Assembly (NCBI RefSeq): GCF_000411455.1
Contig: NZ_KE150457.1
Location: 1,762,023 to 1,826,022, forward strand
From: Microbacterium sp. oral taxon 186 str. F0373
Lineage (GTDB): Bacteria; Actinomycetota; Actinomycetes; Actinomycetales; Microbacteriaceae
DNA length: 64,000 bases
Reading direction: 5' to 3'
Shown: positions 54,376-63,465 of the stretch, one piece after another
Layout of the letters: each line of letters begins with the position of its first letter
Position numbering within the stretch: position 1 is the stretch's first letter
Position numbers and translations under genes: made by a program
The notes under the pieces: model-generated
Seen by the model: only the letters and a program-made list of their open reading frames with translations
Database searches by the model: none
Told to the model about the DNA's origin: nothing

Positions 54376-55014
54376 ATGGCCATCATCGCCGTTCTGGGAG
54401 GCACCGGTTTCGCCGGTCGCCACATCGTCTCCGAGGCTGTGGATCGTGGGCACACCGTGCTGTCGGTGTCGCGCACCGTCGCCGCCGACCGCGTGCCGGG
54501 TGCGACCTACGTCGAGGGGACCCTGCTGGACATTCCCGGGCTGGTCGCACAGCTGGAAGGCGCGGACGTGGTCATCAGCGCCGTCGCGCCGCGCGGTGGG
54601 ATGGAGGGACTCGTCCGCCCCAACCTCGAGGCGCTCAACAGCGTGCTCCCCGAGAGCGTGCGGCTGGGGGTCATCGGCGGCGCCGGCGGCAGCCTCGTCG
54701 CCCCCGGCGGCCCTCGCGTTGTCGACGTCGACTTCCCCGACGCCTTCAAGGCCGAGGCATTGGAGATGATCGGCGTGCTGGAGGACCTGCAGGCCGAGCA
54801 GACCGGTCGCGACTGGTTCTTCGTGCACCCTGCGGGTGGCTTCGGCGGGTTCAACCCGGGGGAGCGGACGGGGTCGTACCGGGTCGGCGGCGATGTCATT
54901 GTCACGGATGCCGAGGGGCAGTCCTACATCTCGGGCGCCGACCTCGCCGTGGCGGTGCTCGACGAGATCGAGAAGCCGCAGCACTCGCGCCAGCGTTTCA
55001 CGGTCGGGTACTGA
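54376..55014 (+). CDS. NAD(P)-binding Rossmann oxidoreductase
   Basis: 212 residues. Begins with the NADB_Rossmann fingerprint AVLGGTGFAGRHIV, then EGTLLDIPGLVAQLEGADVVISA and LGVIGGAGGSLV. Looks like the SDR-atypical NmrA/YwnB-like NAD(P)H-binding group. GGGAAG lies upstream of the ATG. Ends 13 bases from the convergent DUF4032 gene. Substrate unknown. Confidence 0.85.
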   Translation: MAIIAVLGGTGFAGRHIVSEAVDRGHTVLSVSRTVAADRVPGATYVEGTLLDIPGLVAQLEGADVVISAVAPRGGMEGLVRPNLEALNSVLPESVRLGVIGGAGGSLVAPGGPRVVDVDFPDAFKAEALEMIGVLEDLQAEQTGRDWFFVHPAGGFGGFNPGERTGSYRVGGDVIVTDAEGQSYISGADLAVAVLDEIEKPQHSRQRFTVGY

Positions 55015-55027
55015 CCCCGACGCGGAC

Positions 55028-56338
55028 TCAGACGAGATCGCGCCAGTCGACGTCCTCGTCTTCATCATCGTCGATCGTCGAGATCGCCGACGTGATCATC
55101 GGAATCGCCATCGTCTCGGTCGGCGGGCCCATCACAGTAGCCTCGTCGCGGCGGTGGCGCAGCACGTCGTCGATGTAGGACGAGACGACCTCGGCGATCG
55201 GTACGGACTGCCCGCGCGCCTGCGACATGTACCAGCGGTGCTCGAGAACCTGGTGGAACACCTCGGCCGGTTCGAGCTTGGCGCGCAGGTCCCACGGGAT
55301 CGCCTTCACGACCGGTTCGAACACGCGCGTGAGCCACTCGTGCGCCACCATCTCCTCATCGGAGCCGAGGCGTGAGACGCGCGCGCGGAACGCATCCATG
55401 TCGTTCAGCAGGCGCCGTGCCTGGTTCTCCTCGACGTCCAGTCCCGTCAGACGCAGAAGGCGCCGCTGGTGGTGTCCCGCATCGACGACCTTGGGCTGGA
55501 TCGACACAGTGGTACCGTCCGGGGTCGTGCGGATCGACATCTCCCCGATGTCGAAGCCGAGGTCGTTCAGACGCTTGACCCGCTCGGTGATGTGCCAGGC
55601 CTCTCCGGCGGCGAAGGTCTCCTTGTCGGTCAGCGCCGCCCACAGCGAGCGGTACGACGACATGATGCCGTCGGCGATGGCGACGGCATCCACCCCTCCT
55701 TCGAGGCGACCGCCGGCCTCCAGGTCCATGATCTCGCCGGCGATGTTCGTGCGTGCGACATCGAGGTCGTGCTCGCGCTGTCCGCGGGTCAGACCGCTTT
55801 CGTGCAGTTCGCCGGTCTCGGCGTCGACGAGGTAGGCGGCGAAGGCCCCGGCATCGCGTCGGAAGAGGGTGTTCGACAGCGACACGTCTCCCCAGAAGAA
55901 GCCGACCGTGTGCAGGCGCACGAGAAGAGCGGCGAGGGCGTCGACGAGCCGGCCGGCGGTATCGGGCCTCAGCACCTGGGTGAACAGGGCGCGGTAGGGG
56001 AGGGAGAACTTCAGATGGGCCGTGACGAGGGCGGCCGGCAGTGGCTCGCCCTTGGGTGTGCGACGACCGTCGATCACTGCGACCCGTTCCACGCACGGGA
56101 CGTCGAGGCGGCCGAGGGAGCCGAGCATGTCGTATTCGCGGCGGGCCATCTCGCCGGTCGTCTCTTTGACGGCGACCACGCGTCCGGACAGGTCCGCGAA
56201 GCGGACGAGGTGGCGTGAGAGGCCCTTGGGCAGCGAGACGATGGTGTCCTTGCCCCACTCGTCGAGGGGCGTGGACCAGGGCAGTGCCAGCAGGCCTGCG
56301 TCGACACTGCTCGCGGTGATCGTGAGGGAGTGGGCCAC
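55028..56338 (-). CDS. DUF4032 kinase-like fold protein
   Basis: 436 residues. N-terminal lipopolysaccharide-kinase/PKL-like fold: LSGRVVAVKETTGEMARREYDML (Lys-Glu pair), LLVRLHTVGFFWGDVSLSNTLFRRDAGAF (catalytic loop with GDVSLSN) and YLVDAETGEL. The C-terminal DUF4032 follows from about residue 225. Actinobacterial; substrate unknown. GTG start. Confidence 0.85.
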   Translation of the reverse strand: MAHSLTITASSVDAGLLALPWSTPLDEWGKDTIVSLPKGLSRHLVRFADLSGRVVAVKETTGEMARREYDMLGSLGRLDVPCVERVAVIDGRRTPKGEPLPAALVTAHLKFSLPYRALFTQVLRPDTAGRLVDALAALLVRLHTVGFFWGDVSLSNTLFRRDAGAFAAYLVDAETGELHESGLTRGQREHDLDVARTNIAGEIMDLEAGGRLEGGVDAVAIADGIMSSYRSLWAALTDKETFAAGEAWHITERVKRLNDLGFDIGEMSIRTTPDGTTVSIQPKVVDAGHHQRRLLRLTGLDVEENQARRLLNDMDAFRARVSRLGSDEEMVAHEWLTRVFEPVVKAIPWDLRAKLEPAEVFHQVLEHRWYMSQARGQSVPIAEVVSSYIDDVLRHRRDEATVMGPPTETMAIPMITSAISTIDDDEDEDVDWRDLV

Positions 56339-56367
56339 GCGGGTCTTCGCTTTCGTGGGGGATACGC

Positions 56368-56412
56368 CGCGGCGCGGGGGTCCGGTCCGTGGAACCGGGC
56401 CCCCGCGCCGCG
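56368..56412 (-). terminator. Terminator after msiK-like gene
   Basis: 19-bp stem (56368-56386 with 56394-56412) with a single G-U pair and a 7-base loop, ten bases after the ATPase stop. The longest terminator-like stem in the window. Confidence 0.8.
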
Positions 56413-56422
56413 TCTGGTCGGA

Positions 56423-57523
<1,101 letters not shown>

Positions 57524-57539
57524 GTTTTCTTCTCCTTCA

Positions 57540-57643
57540 CCGGCAGGTACGTGCCGGACGATCCGTAGTGATGGAATGAGCGGGGGCTTGGCCCGCACGT
57601 CCTTCGATGGACGCGTTCTCAGTATCGCACGTTCTCCTGTGCG
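57540..57643 (-). promoter_or_regulatory. Palindromes in the msiK 5' region
   Basis: CCGGCAGGTACGTGCCGG (57540-57557) can form a hairpin just 5' of the msiK ribosome site, and CGCACGTTCTCCTGTGCG (57626-57643) overlaps a -10-like GATACT on the minus strand. Candidate operator; no regulator is known. Confidence 0.35.
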
Positions 57644-57792
57644 AGGAAGGGGGCTCGTCTGGGCATTTCACAGGCTCGCTGGCTAGCATCGACACATCGC
57701 CTTGCTCCGCCCGCGACGCTGGACCCGATCCGGATCGTGACGACCGGGATGCACCGCGATGTGCCCTCGAGCTGCCTCCCACAGAAGGTCCC

Positions 57793-58737
57793 ATGTCCCA
57801 CGACGACGCCCCGAACGAGCCCACGCCTGCCGGCCGCCGTGATGCGGTGCGCGAGAAGGCGCAGCTCGTTCACGCGAAGCAGTCGCGGGCACGCGTGCTG
57901 CGGCGCTCGGCGCTCGCCGTCGTCGCCGCCGCTGCCGTCGTCGCGGTCGCTGTCGCGGTGTCGTGGGCGGTGCGCTCCAACAGCGACCGGCCACAGCTTC
58001 AGCCAGCCGACGCCACCGCCGACGGCTTCCGGGTGACGTCGGTGTCGTCGGTCTCGCCGGGAACACCGATCGACGGTGCGAGCCCGGCGCCCACGGCGGC
58101 GGCAGAGCCGCAGGCCACGCCGTCGCCGTCAACCTCGGCATCCGTCGTCGACATCCACGTCTACGTCGATTACCTCTCGCCTGCGGCGCGCCAATGGCAG
58201 CTCGCCAACGCGAAGCAGCTGGCGTCGTGGGTGTCGGACGGGGCGGCGACCCTCACCTACCACCCGGTGTCGATGCTCACCGCCAAGTCGAACGGAACGA
58301 AGTACTCGTTGCGCGCGGCGAGCGCGGCCGCGTGCGTCGCGACTCTCGATCCGTCGAAGTTCTTCAGCTTCAACAACGACCTCCTCACGCGTCAGCCGGC
58401 CGTCGACTCCGACGGCTTCTCCGACAAAGAACTCGCCGACATCGCGCAGGCGAACGGCTCGGACGATCCGAAGCGGCTTCGCGACTGCATCGAGACCGAG
58501 TCGTACTCGTCATGGGTGAAGGGCGCCACCGAACGGGCGATCAGCGGCATCCCCGGGACGAAGGGGCTCACCCTCACCGGAACACCGATGGTCGTCGTGA
58601 ACGGTCAGCAGTACGTCGGCGACATGACCGATGCCGCCGAGTTCTCGCAGTTCGTGCTCACGAGCGCGAGCGGGGCGTACTACAAGTCGCAGACCGCGAC
58701 TCCCACGCCCACCGTGAAGCCGACGGCCGCGCCGTAA
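57793..58737 (+). CDS. Membrane-anchored DsbA/thioredoxin-fold protein lacking CxxC
   Basis: 314 residues. Cytoplasmic N-terminus, one transmembrane helix (about 36-58), a Pro/Ser/Thr linker, then a DsbA-like domain: VVDIHVYVDYLSPAARQWQLANAKQL where the CPxC active site would be, and GTPMVVVNGQQYVGDMTDAAEF with the cis-Pro loop. The CxxC is missing, and only two distant Cys remain. Ends in TATPTPTVKPTAAP. AAGG precedes the ATG at 57793; a longer frame starts at 57607 but has weaker support. Confidence 0.8.
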   Translation: MSHDDAPNEPTPAGRRDAVREKAQLVHAKQSRARVLRRSALAVVAAAAVVAVAVAVSWAVRSNSDRPQLQPADATADGFRVTSVSSVSPGTPIDGASPAPTAAAEPQATPSPSTSASVVDIHVYVDYLSPAARQWQLANAKQLASWVSDGAATLTYHPVSMLTAKSNGTKYSLRAASAAACVATLDPSKFFSFNNDLLTRQPAVDSDGFSDKELADIAQANGSDDPKRLRDCIETESYSSWVKGATERAISGIPGTKGLTLTGTPMVVVNGQQYVGDMTDAAEFSQFVLTSASGAYYKSQTATPTPTVKPTAAP

Positions 58738-58814
58738 GTCGGGCCCCGTGTCCGCGTCGCGTATGACGTGAGCGGCGACCCGTCACGACGGACACGTCGA
58801 CCGCGGAACGCGGA

Positions 58815-59513
58815 TCATAAGCCGCTGAGGGACGTGTACCAGTCCCCGGCTCGGATGCCTATGATCACTCCCTGGTCCGCGTCTGGGATGACGACGTTGG
58901 TTCCCTCCGTCGTCGAGTTGATGAGCGAAGGATCCTCGGGGTCCGATGCGAGCGGAAGATCGGGCGTGGGCTGCGCTCCTCGCTTCTTGGCTTCATCGAC
59001 GGTCTGGCCCACGACGATGCCGGAGGCGGTGTGGATAGGCAGTGTTCCAACCCGTGGCGCGGTGACGTATAGGAACGTCCCCCGACACCCGGCATCGCAC
59101 TCGTCGGGGCTGAAGACCGTGGTGATCGTCAGGCTGTCCCACGTGAACGTGGATGTGAACTTCGCGCCTTCCGGCCCGCCGGGCTTTGTTTCCTCAATGC
59201 CGGCCGACCCGGCTGCGGCACTGATCGCCTGAGCGAACGGCGTGGGATCCTCGCCCTTGAACTTCAGCCGCGCCACGACCTCGCCACTCGCGTCAATCAG
59301 CGTCACATCGGTCGCCGAGATGACCAACGCGGCACGGGTCGATGTCGGGCTGGGTGTAAAGGTAGGTGTGGGAGTTGGGGTGGTGATCGGAGCTGATGAC
59401 GTCGGCGGCTGGGTGTGTGAAGCGGTCGGAAGCGGCGAGGGCTGCGCCGTTGTACATCCTGCGAGGATGACCGCGACGACGCCTAACACAACGACGAACC
59501 AGCTTCTGCGCAT
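58815..59513 (-). CDS. Hypothetical lipoprotein
   Basis: 232 residues. Signal peptide with lipobox LAGC, a long Pro/Thr/Ser linker (about 25-60), and a C-terminal domain with a Cys pair (CDAGC) and repeating beta motifs. Base composition is visibly less GC-rich than its neighbours, with more A/T third positions, so it may be recently acquired. Unknown function; next to tRNA-Thr. Confidence 0.75.
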   Translation of the reverse strand: MRRSWFVVVLGVVAVILAGCTTAQPSPLPTASHTQPPTSSAPITTPTPTPTFTPSPTSTRAALVISATDVTLIDASGEVVARLKFKGEDPTPFAQAISAAAGSAGIEETKPGGPEGAKFTSTFTWDSLTITTVFSPDECDAGCRGTFLYVTAPRVGTLPIHTASGIVVGQTVDEAKKRGAQPTPDLPLASDPEDPSLINSTTEGTNVVIPDADQGVIIGIRAGDWYTSLSGL

Positions 59514-59628
59514 GCGCCTATCCTCTCAGGGTCGCTGCGAGCTGCCTGCGTCGATGTGCGTGTGACGCGGCGCATCACGTACGCTCATAGGCGCGGGGTA
59601 TCCCGTGGTCGTCCGGACTTCCGGGCCC

Positions 59629-59701
59629 GCCGGCTTGGCGCAATTGGTAGCGCACCGTACTTGTAATACGGGGGTTGCAGGTTCAAGTCCTGTAGCCGGC
59701 A
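59629..59701 (+). tRNA. tRNA-Thr (anticodon UGU)
   Basis: Acceptor GCCGGCT (59629-59635) pairs with AGCCGGC (59694-59700); anticodon loop CTTGTAA with anticodon TGT; TPsiC TTCAAGT. CCA is not encoded (ACCG follows). GTTTTCTT after it may act as terminator. Confidence 0.96.
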
Positions 59702-59737
59702 CCGTTTTCTTGCAATGCCCGCCGTCGCGACCTCCGT

Positions 59738-59875
59738 TCAGCCGAGGCTGACCGACTGATAGTAGGCGACGGCTGCCCAGACGAGCACGCCCACGCCGAT
59801 CATCAGAGTGCCGACGCCGACGAACTGCCAGATGACGAGTCGGCGCTCGGGGGCGGGGAGGTCGCGAAAGGCCAT
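59738..59875 (-). CDS. 45-residue single-helix membrane protein
   Basis: Encodes MAFRDLPAPERRLVIWQFVG followed by a hydrophobic helix and YYQSVSLG. On the minus strand TACGAT (59887-59882) is six bases before the ATG, the leaderless arrangement, so I prefer this start to an upstream in-frame one. Function unknown. Confidence 0.7.
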   Translation of the reverse strand: MAFRDLPAPERRLVIWQFVGVGTLMIGVGVLVWAAVAYYQSVSLG

Positions 59876-59976
59876 GCGGTGATCGTAGCGAGTCCGCTGT
59901 GTCCATCGCGTGTCCAGCGCGTTATCCACGGCGATGCGCTCGGCATCCGCCGGCCCGCACCCCTAGATTCGATTCC

Positions 59977-60048
59977 GTGGACGAGCACGAGCCGCGTACC
60001 GAACCCGACACCGTCACCGAAGCGATCTGCATTCTGGGCTACGACTGA
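59977..60048 (+). CDS. Putative 23-residue leaderless peptide
   Basis: GTG at 59977, six codons of acidic residues, then EAICILGYD and TGA. TAGATT at 59964-59969 is seven bases before the GTG, the same promoter-to-start layout as other genes here. One cysteine. No homologue recognised; coding status is not proven. Confidence 0.35.
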   Translation: MDEHEPRTEPDTVTEAICILGYD

Positions 60049-60091
60049 CCGATCGGCTCCTCTCCCACGCGCCCGGCTAGGCTGAGGAGTC

Positions 60092-61045
60092 GTGACCGCA
60101 CCGACGACGCCCCGGCTTCCCGCCGGTGTCGCTCTCGGTGGTGCCGTGCTGGTCGGCGTGCTGACGGCGCTTCAAGCCCGCATCAACGGGCAACTCGGTC
60201 TGCGCATCGGCGACGGATTCATCGCCGCGGTCATCTCCTTCGGGTCAGGTCTGCTGGTGCTGGCCGTGTTGTCGACACTGCTGCCGGCGGGCCGCCGCGG
60301 CTTCGGCGCGCTGATCAGCGGCGTCCGCGCACGCACGATCCCGTGGTGGATGCTGGGAGGCGGGCTGGCCGGAGCGCTCACCGTCGCGACCCAGGGCCTC
60401 GCCGTCGCTGTGATCGGCGTCTCCCTGTTCACCGTCGGGGTTGTGGCCGGGCAGACACTGAACGGACTGGTGCTCGACCGCATCGGGTACGGTCCCGCCG
60501 GCGTCGTCGCGGTCACCATGCCGCGCGTCGCGGGCGGTGCGCTGGCTCTCCTCGCCGTCGGCATCTCCTTGCAGGGCAGTGTGCTGGACCGTGTGCCGGT
60601 GTGGATGCTGGTGCTGCCGTTCCTGGCGGGCGTCGGCATCGCGTGGCAGCAGGCGACCAACGGGCGGCTGCGCCAGCGGGTGGGGACACCGCTGATCGCG
60701 ACGTTCGTCAACTTTCTGGGCGGAACGGTGGTGCTCGCCGTCGCCGCCGTCGTCCACGTCGCGTTCGTCGGTGTGCCGCCGGCGCTGCCGACCGAGGCGT
60801 GGCTCTACCTCGGCGGCGTGGTCGGCGTGATCTACATCTTCCTGTCGGCGGCGCTCGTCGCGCACACAGGGGTGCTGCTGCTCGGCCTCGGCGTCGTGGT
60901 CGGCCAGCTCGCCACCGCGTTCACCCTGGACGCGTTCTGGCCCGCGGATGCCGGTCCCGGCTGGATGACCGAGCTCTTGATGGTCGCTGTCGCGGCGAGC
61001 TCGGTCGTCGTCGCTCTCGCGCCCTGGCGGCGACGACGAACCTGA
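60092..61045 (+). CDS. DMT-superfamily transporter with two DUF606/YdcZ halves
   Basis: 317 residues, about ten transmembrane helices in two similar halves (GGAVLVGVLTALQARINGQLG and LPFLAGVGIAWQQATNGRL, each followed by four or five helices). YdcZ proteins belong to the drug/metabolite transporter superfamily; substrate unknown. GTG eight bases after TAGGCT (60078-60083). Ends 16 bases from the convergent nitroreductase. Confidence 0.88.
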   Translation: MTAPTTPRLPAGVALGGAVLVGVLTALQARINGQLGLRIGDGFIAAVISFGSGLLVLAVLSTLLPAGRRGFGALISGVRARTIPWWMLGGGLAGALTVATQGLAVAVIGVSLFTVGVVAGQTLNGLVLDRIGYGPAGVVAVTMPRVAGGALALLAVGISLQGSVLDRVPVWMLVLPFLAGVGIAWQQATNGRLRQRVGTPLIATFVNFLGGTVVLAVAAVVHVAFVGVPPALPTEAWLYLGGVVGVIYIFLSAALVAHTGVLLLGLGVVVGQLATAFTLDAFWPADAGPGWMTELLMVAVAASSVVVALAPWRRRRT

Positions 61046-61061
61046 GCGGACGACGGGAGTG

Positions 61062-61688
61062 TCAGCTCTTCTTCTTGTCTTTCTTCGCGCCGGCTTTCGT
61101 CGCCCCGCCGTCCTTGTCGGCGCCCTTGGCGGGGGCCGGCATTCGACTGAGATGCGCACGGGGGTCGACGCTCTTGCGGCGACCGGGTCGCGCACCGGTG
61201 GGCTTGCCGCCGACGTACAGCCAGCCGAGCAGCTCCTCGTCCTTCGCGAGTCCGTGCGCCTTGGCCACCGCCTTCGCCCGCGTGTAATGACCGGTGCGCC
61301 AGATGACACCCCATCCCGCCTCATCCAGCAAAAGGCTGAGCGTGTGGGCGACACCCGAGGCGACCGCCTCCTGCTCCCAGCGGGGAACCTTCTCGCTCTT
61401 GCGGTAGCTGGCGACCACGGCGAGCAGCAGTGGCGCGCGCAACGGCTTCGTCGACGGCTTGTCGTCGCCCTCGGCCTTCGCGATCGCCGCCCCGAGCGTC
61501 GCCCGGTCCTCGCCACGCAGCTCGATGACGCGCCACGGCCGCAGGGACGAGTGGTCGGCGACCCGCCCCGCCGCCGCGATCAGGGTGAGAAGCTCGGCGC
61601 GGGTGGGCGCGGCATCCGTCACCTTCGACCACGAGCGACGGTTTCGCACCGCCGCCAGGGCCGGGTAGTCCGTGACCGTCTCGATCAC
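61062..61688 (-). CDS. Nitroreductase-family flavoprotein
   Basis: 208 residues. FMN-binding nitroreductase fold: AVRNRRSWSKV near the start and HSSLRPWRVIELRG, and GWGVIWRTGHYTR near residue 130, with a lysine-rich C-terminal tail. The GTG at 61688 overlaps the msrB stop. Substrate unknown. Confidence 0.85.
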   Translation of the reverse strand: MIETVTDYPALAAVRNRRSWSKVTDAAPTRAELLTLIAAAGRVADHSSLRPWRVIELRGEDRATLGAAIAKAEGDDKPSTKPLRAPLLLAVVASYRKSEKVPRWEQEAVASGVAHTLSLLLDEAGWGVIWRTGHYTRAKAVAKAHGLAKDEELLGWLYVGGKPTGARPGRRKSVDPRAHLSRMPAPAKGADKDGGATKAGAKKDKKKS

Positions 61689-62101
61689 GACGCATCCGCC
61701 TCCGGGGCCGGGGTGAACGACAGTGAGAGCGAGTTCATGCAGTACCGGTCGCCCGTGGGGGTGCCGAACCCGTCGGGGAAGACGTGTCCGAGATGCGAGC
61801 CGCAGTTCGCGCACCGCACCTCGGTGCGGACCATCCCGTGGCTGCGGTCTTCGATGAGCTCGACGGCCTCGGGACGCACCGACTCGTAGAAGCTCGGCCA
61901 CCCGCAGTGCGAGTCGAACTTCGTCCCGCTCTGGAACAGTTCGGCGCCGCACGCGGCGCACGTGTAGAGGCCGGCGCGGCTCTCGTCGAGCAGTTCGCCG
62001 GTCCAGGCGCGCTCGGTGCCCGCCTGGCGGAGCACCGCGTACTGGTCGGCGGTGAGCTCCGAACGCCACTCGTCGTCGGTCTTGGTCACGCGGTAGGTCA
62101 T
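61685..62101 (-). CDS. msrB: Peptide-methionine (R)-S-oxide reductase
   Basis: 138 residues. Zinc CxxC pairs CAAC and CANC, catalytic Cys in RYCMNSLSL, and the HCGWPSFY substrate motif. Repairs methionine-R-sulfoxide with thioredoxin. ATG at 62101 with AAGGAG six bases upstream; upstream residues in frame are not needed. Confidence 0.95.
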   Translation of the reverse strand: MTYRVTKTDDEWRSELTADQYAVLRQAGTERAWTGELLDESRAGLYTCAACGAELFQSGTKFDSHCGWPSFYESVRPEAVELIEDRSHGMVRTEVRCANCGSHLGHVFPDGFGTPTGDRYCMNSLSLSFTPAPEADAS

Positions 62102-62175
62102 GTCTGGCTCCTTACTCCACCCACCATTCAACCCGACGCGGGCCGCGGTCGGCTCAGCCCGCGAGAATGTCACCC

Positions 62176-63177
62176 ATGAGTTCCCTCCCAGAATCGGTGT
62201 CGGCGCGCTACGCCCGGTTCGCCCGCGACGAGACTCCCGGTCGTTCCGCGCTGTACGGCGAGTGGGCCGTCGGAGTCGCCGCGGATGCCGCGGTGCAGGA
62301 GGTGCTGGAAAGGATCTCGCCTTCGCATCGTCAGCCGCCCCTCGTCTTCGCCGTCGCGCGGATGCTCGGATCCGGCGAGAGTGGGTACCCCCAGTGGCGG
62401 GAGTGGGTGCTCGCCCACAGCGACAGACTGATCACGGAGTGCGCGGCGCGGTCTCTGCAGACGAACGAACCCCTGCGGTGCGCCGCTCTGCTGCCCGCGT
62501 TGGCCGGCATCGACGGGCCGATCGCGCTGCTGGAGGTCGGCGCGAGTGCAGGACTGTGTCTCTACCCCGACCGATACTCCTACCGCTATCGCGGCGTCGC
62601 CGGCGAGATCGTGCACGACCCCCGCGGCGGCGCATCGTCCGTCGTGCTCGAGAGCGAGCTTCGTGGTCCGCACGTGCCGCCGCTGCGGCATCCGGAGATC
62701 GTCTGGCGGGCGGGCATCGATCTCGCACCGCTGGATCCAGCCGACCCGGCCACCGAATCATGGCTGACCGCTCTCGTCTGGCCCGGCGAGACCGGACGCG
62801 CCGATCGGGTGCGTTCCGCCCTGCGCATCGCGGCAGCGGAGCCGCCCCTCATGTTCGCGGGCGACGGCGTCGACCAGCTCGCTCACGCCGTCGCGGCGGC
62901 GCCGCCCGAGGCGACGCTGGTCGTTCAGACCCCCGGCGTGCTGGCGCACCTCGGCTGGCACGCGCGCCACGCGCTGATCGAGCAGGTATCCGCCGTGGGT
63001 CGGTGGATCACGCTCGACGCGCCCTCGCTGCACGAGGGATGGCGCGGCGGGCGGATCGCATCGAACGCTCCCGCTGAGGGCTTCGCACTCGCGCGCGACG
63101 GCGTCGTCCTCGCCCATGCCGACCCACTCGGGCGATGGCTGGAGTGGCGTCCCGGCGAGCGCGCTGCGCGGGGTTAG
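62176..63177 (+). CDS. DUF2332 family protein
   Basis: 333 residues, actinobacterial DUF2332. Conserved LLEVGASAGLCLYPDRYSYRY motif near 120-140 resembles a SAM-type glycine loop, and EATLVVQTPGVLAHL follows. Function unknown. ATG at 62176 is preferred, as GAGAAT (62163-62168) lies seven bases before it; the ATG at 62167 overlaps that box. Confidence 0.85.
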   Translation: MSSLPESVSARYARFARDETPGRSALYGEWAVGVAADAAVQEVLERISPSHRQPPLVFAVARMLGSGESGYPQWREWVLAHSDRLITECAARSLQTNEPLRCAALLPALAGIDGPIALLEVGASAGLCLYPDRYSYRYRGVAGEIVHDPRGGASSVVLESELRGPHVPPLRHPEIVWRAGIDLAPLDPADPATESWLTALVWPGETGRADRVRSALRIAAAEPPLMFAGDGVDQLAHAVAAAPPEATLVVQTPGVLAHLGWHARHALIEQVSAVGRWITLDAPSLHEGWRGGRIASNAPAEGFALARDGVVLAHADPLGRWLEWRPGERAARG

Positions 63178-63186
63178 CGTGAGCAG

Positions 63187-63456
63187 GTGCCCCTCTCCGA
63201 GCGTGATCGCCTCCTCCTCGACTTCGAGTCGCGGTGGACCGTACACGACGCCGTGAAGGAGGAGGCCATCCGCGCCGAGCTCGCCCTGGCGCCCGCCCGG
63301 TACTACCAGCTGCTGGCTCGCATCATCGATCAACCGGATGCCGCGGCGCACGACGCCATGCTGGTGCACCGCCTCCGTCGGCTCCGCGATGCCCGCGAGA
63401 GCGAGCGTGCGGGACGCGCGGCCGTTCCCGCCGTCCGCACGGGAACAGGCCGATAG
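63187..63456 (+). CDS. DUF3263 helix-turn-helix-like protein
   Basis: 89 residues. LSERDRLLLDFESRWTVHDAVKEEAIRAELALAPARYYQLLARI is the DUF3263 signature, an actinobacterial small domain next to LytR_C genes. GTG six bases after TAGCGT (63175-63180), leaderless. Role unknown, perhaps DNA binding. Confidence 0.9.
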   Translation: MPLSERDRLLLDFESRWTVHDAVKEEAIRAELALAPARYYQLLARIIDQPDAAAHDAMLVHRLRRLRDARESERAGRAAVPAVRTGTGR

Positions 63457-63465
63457 CATTCTGGG

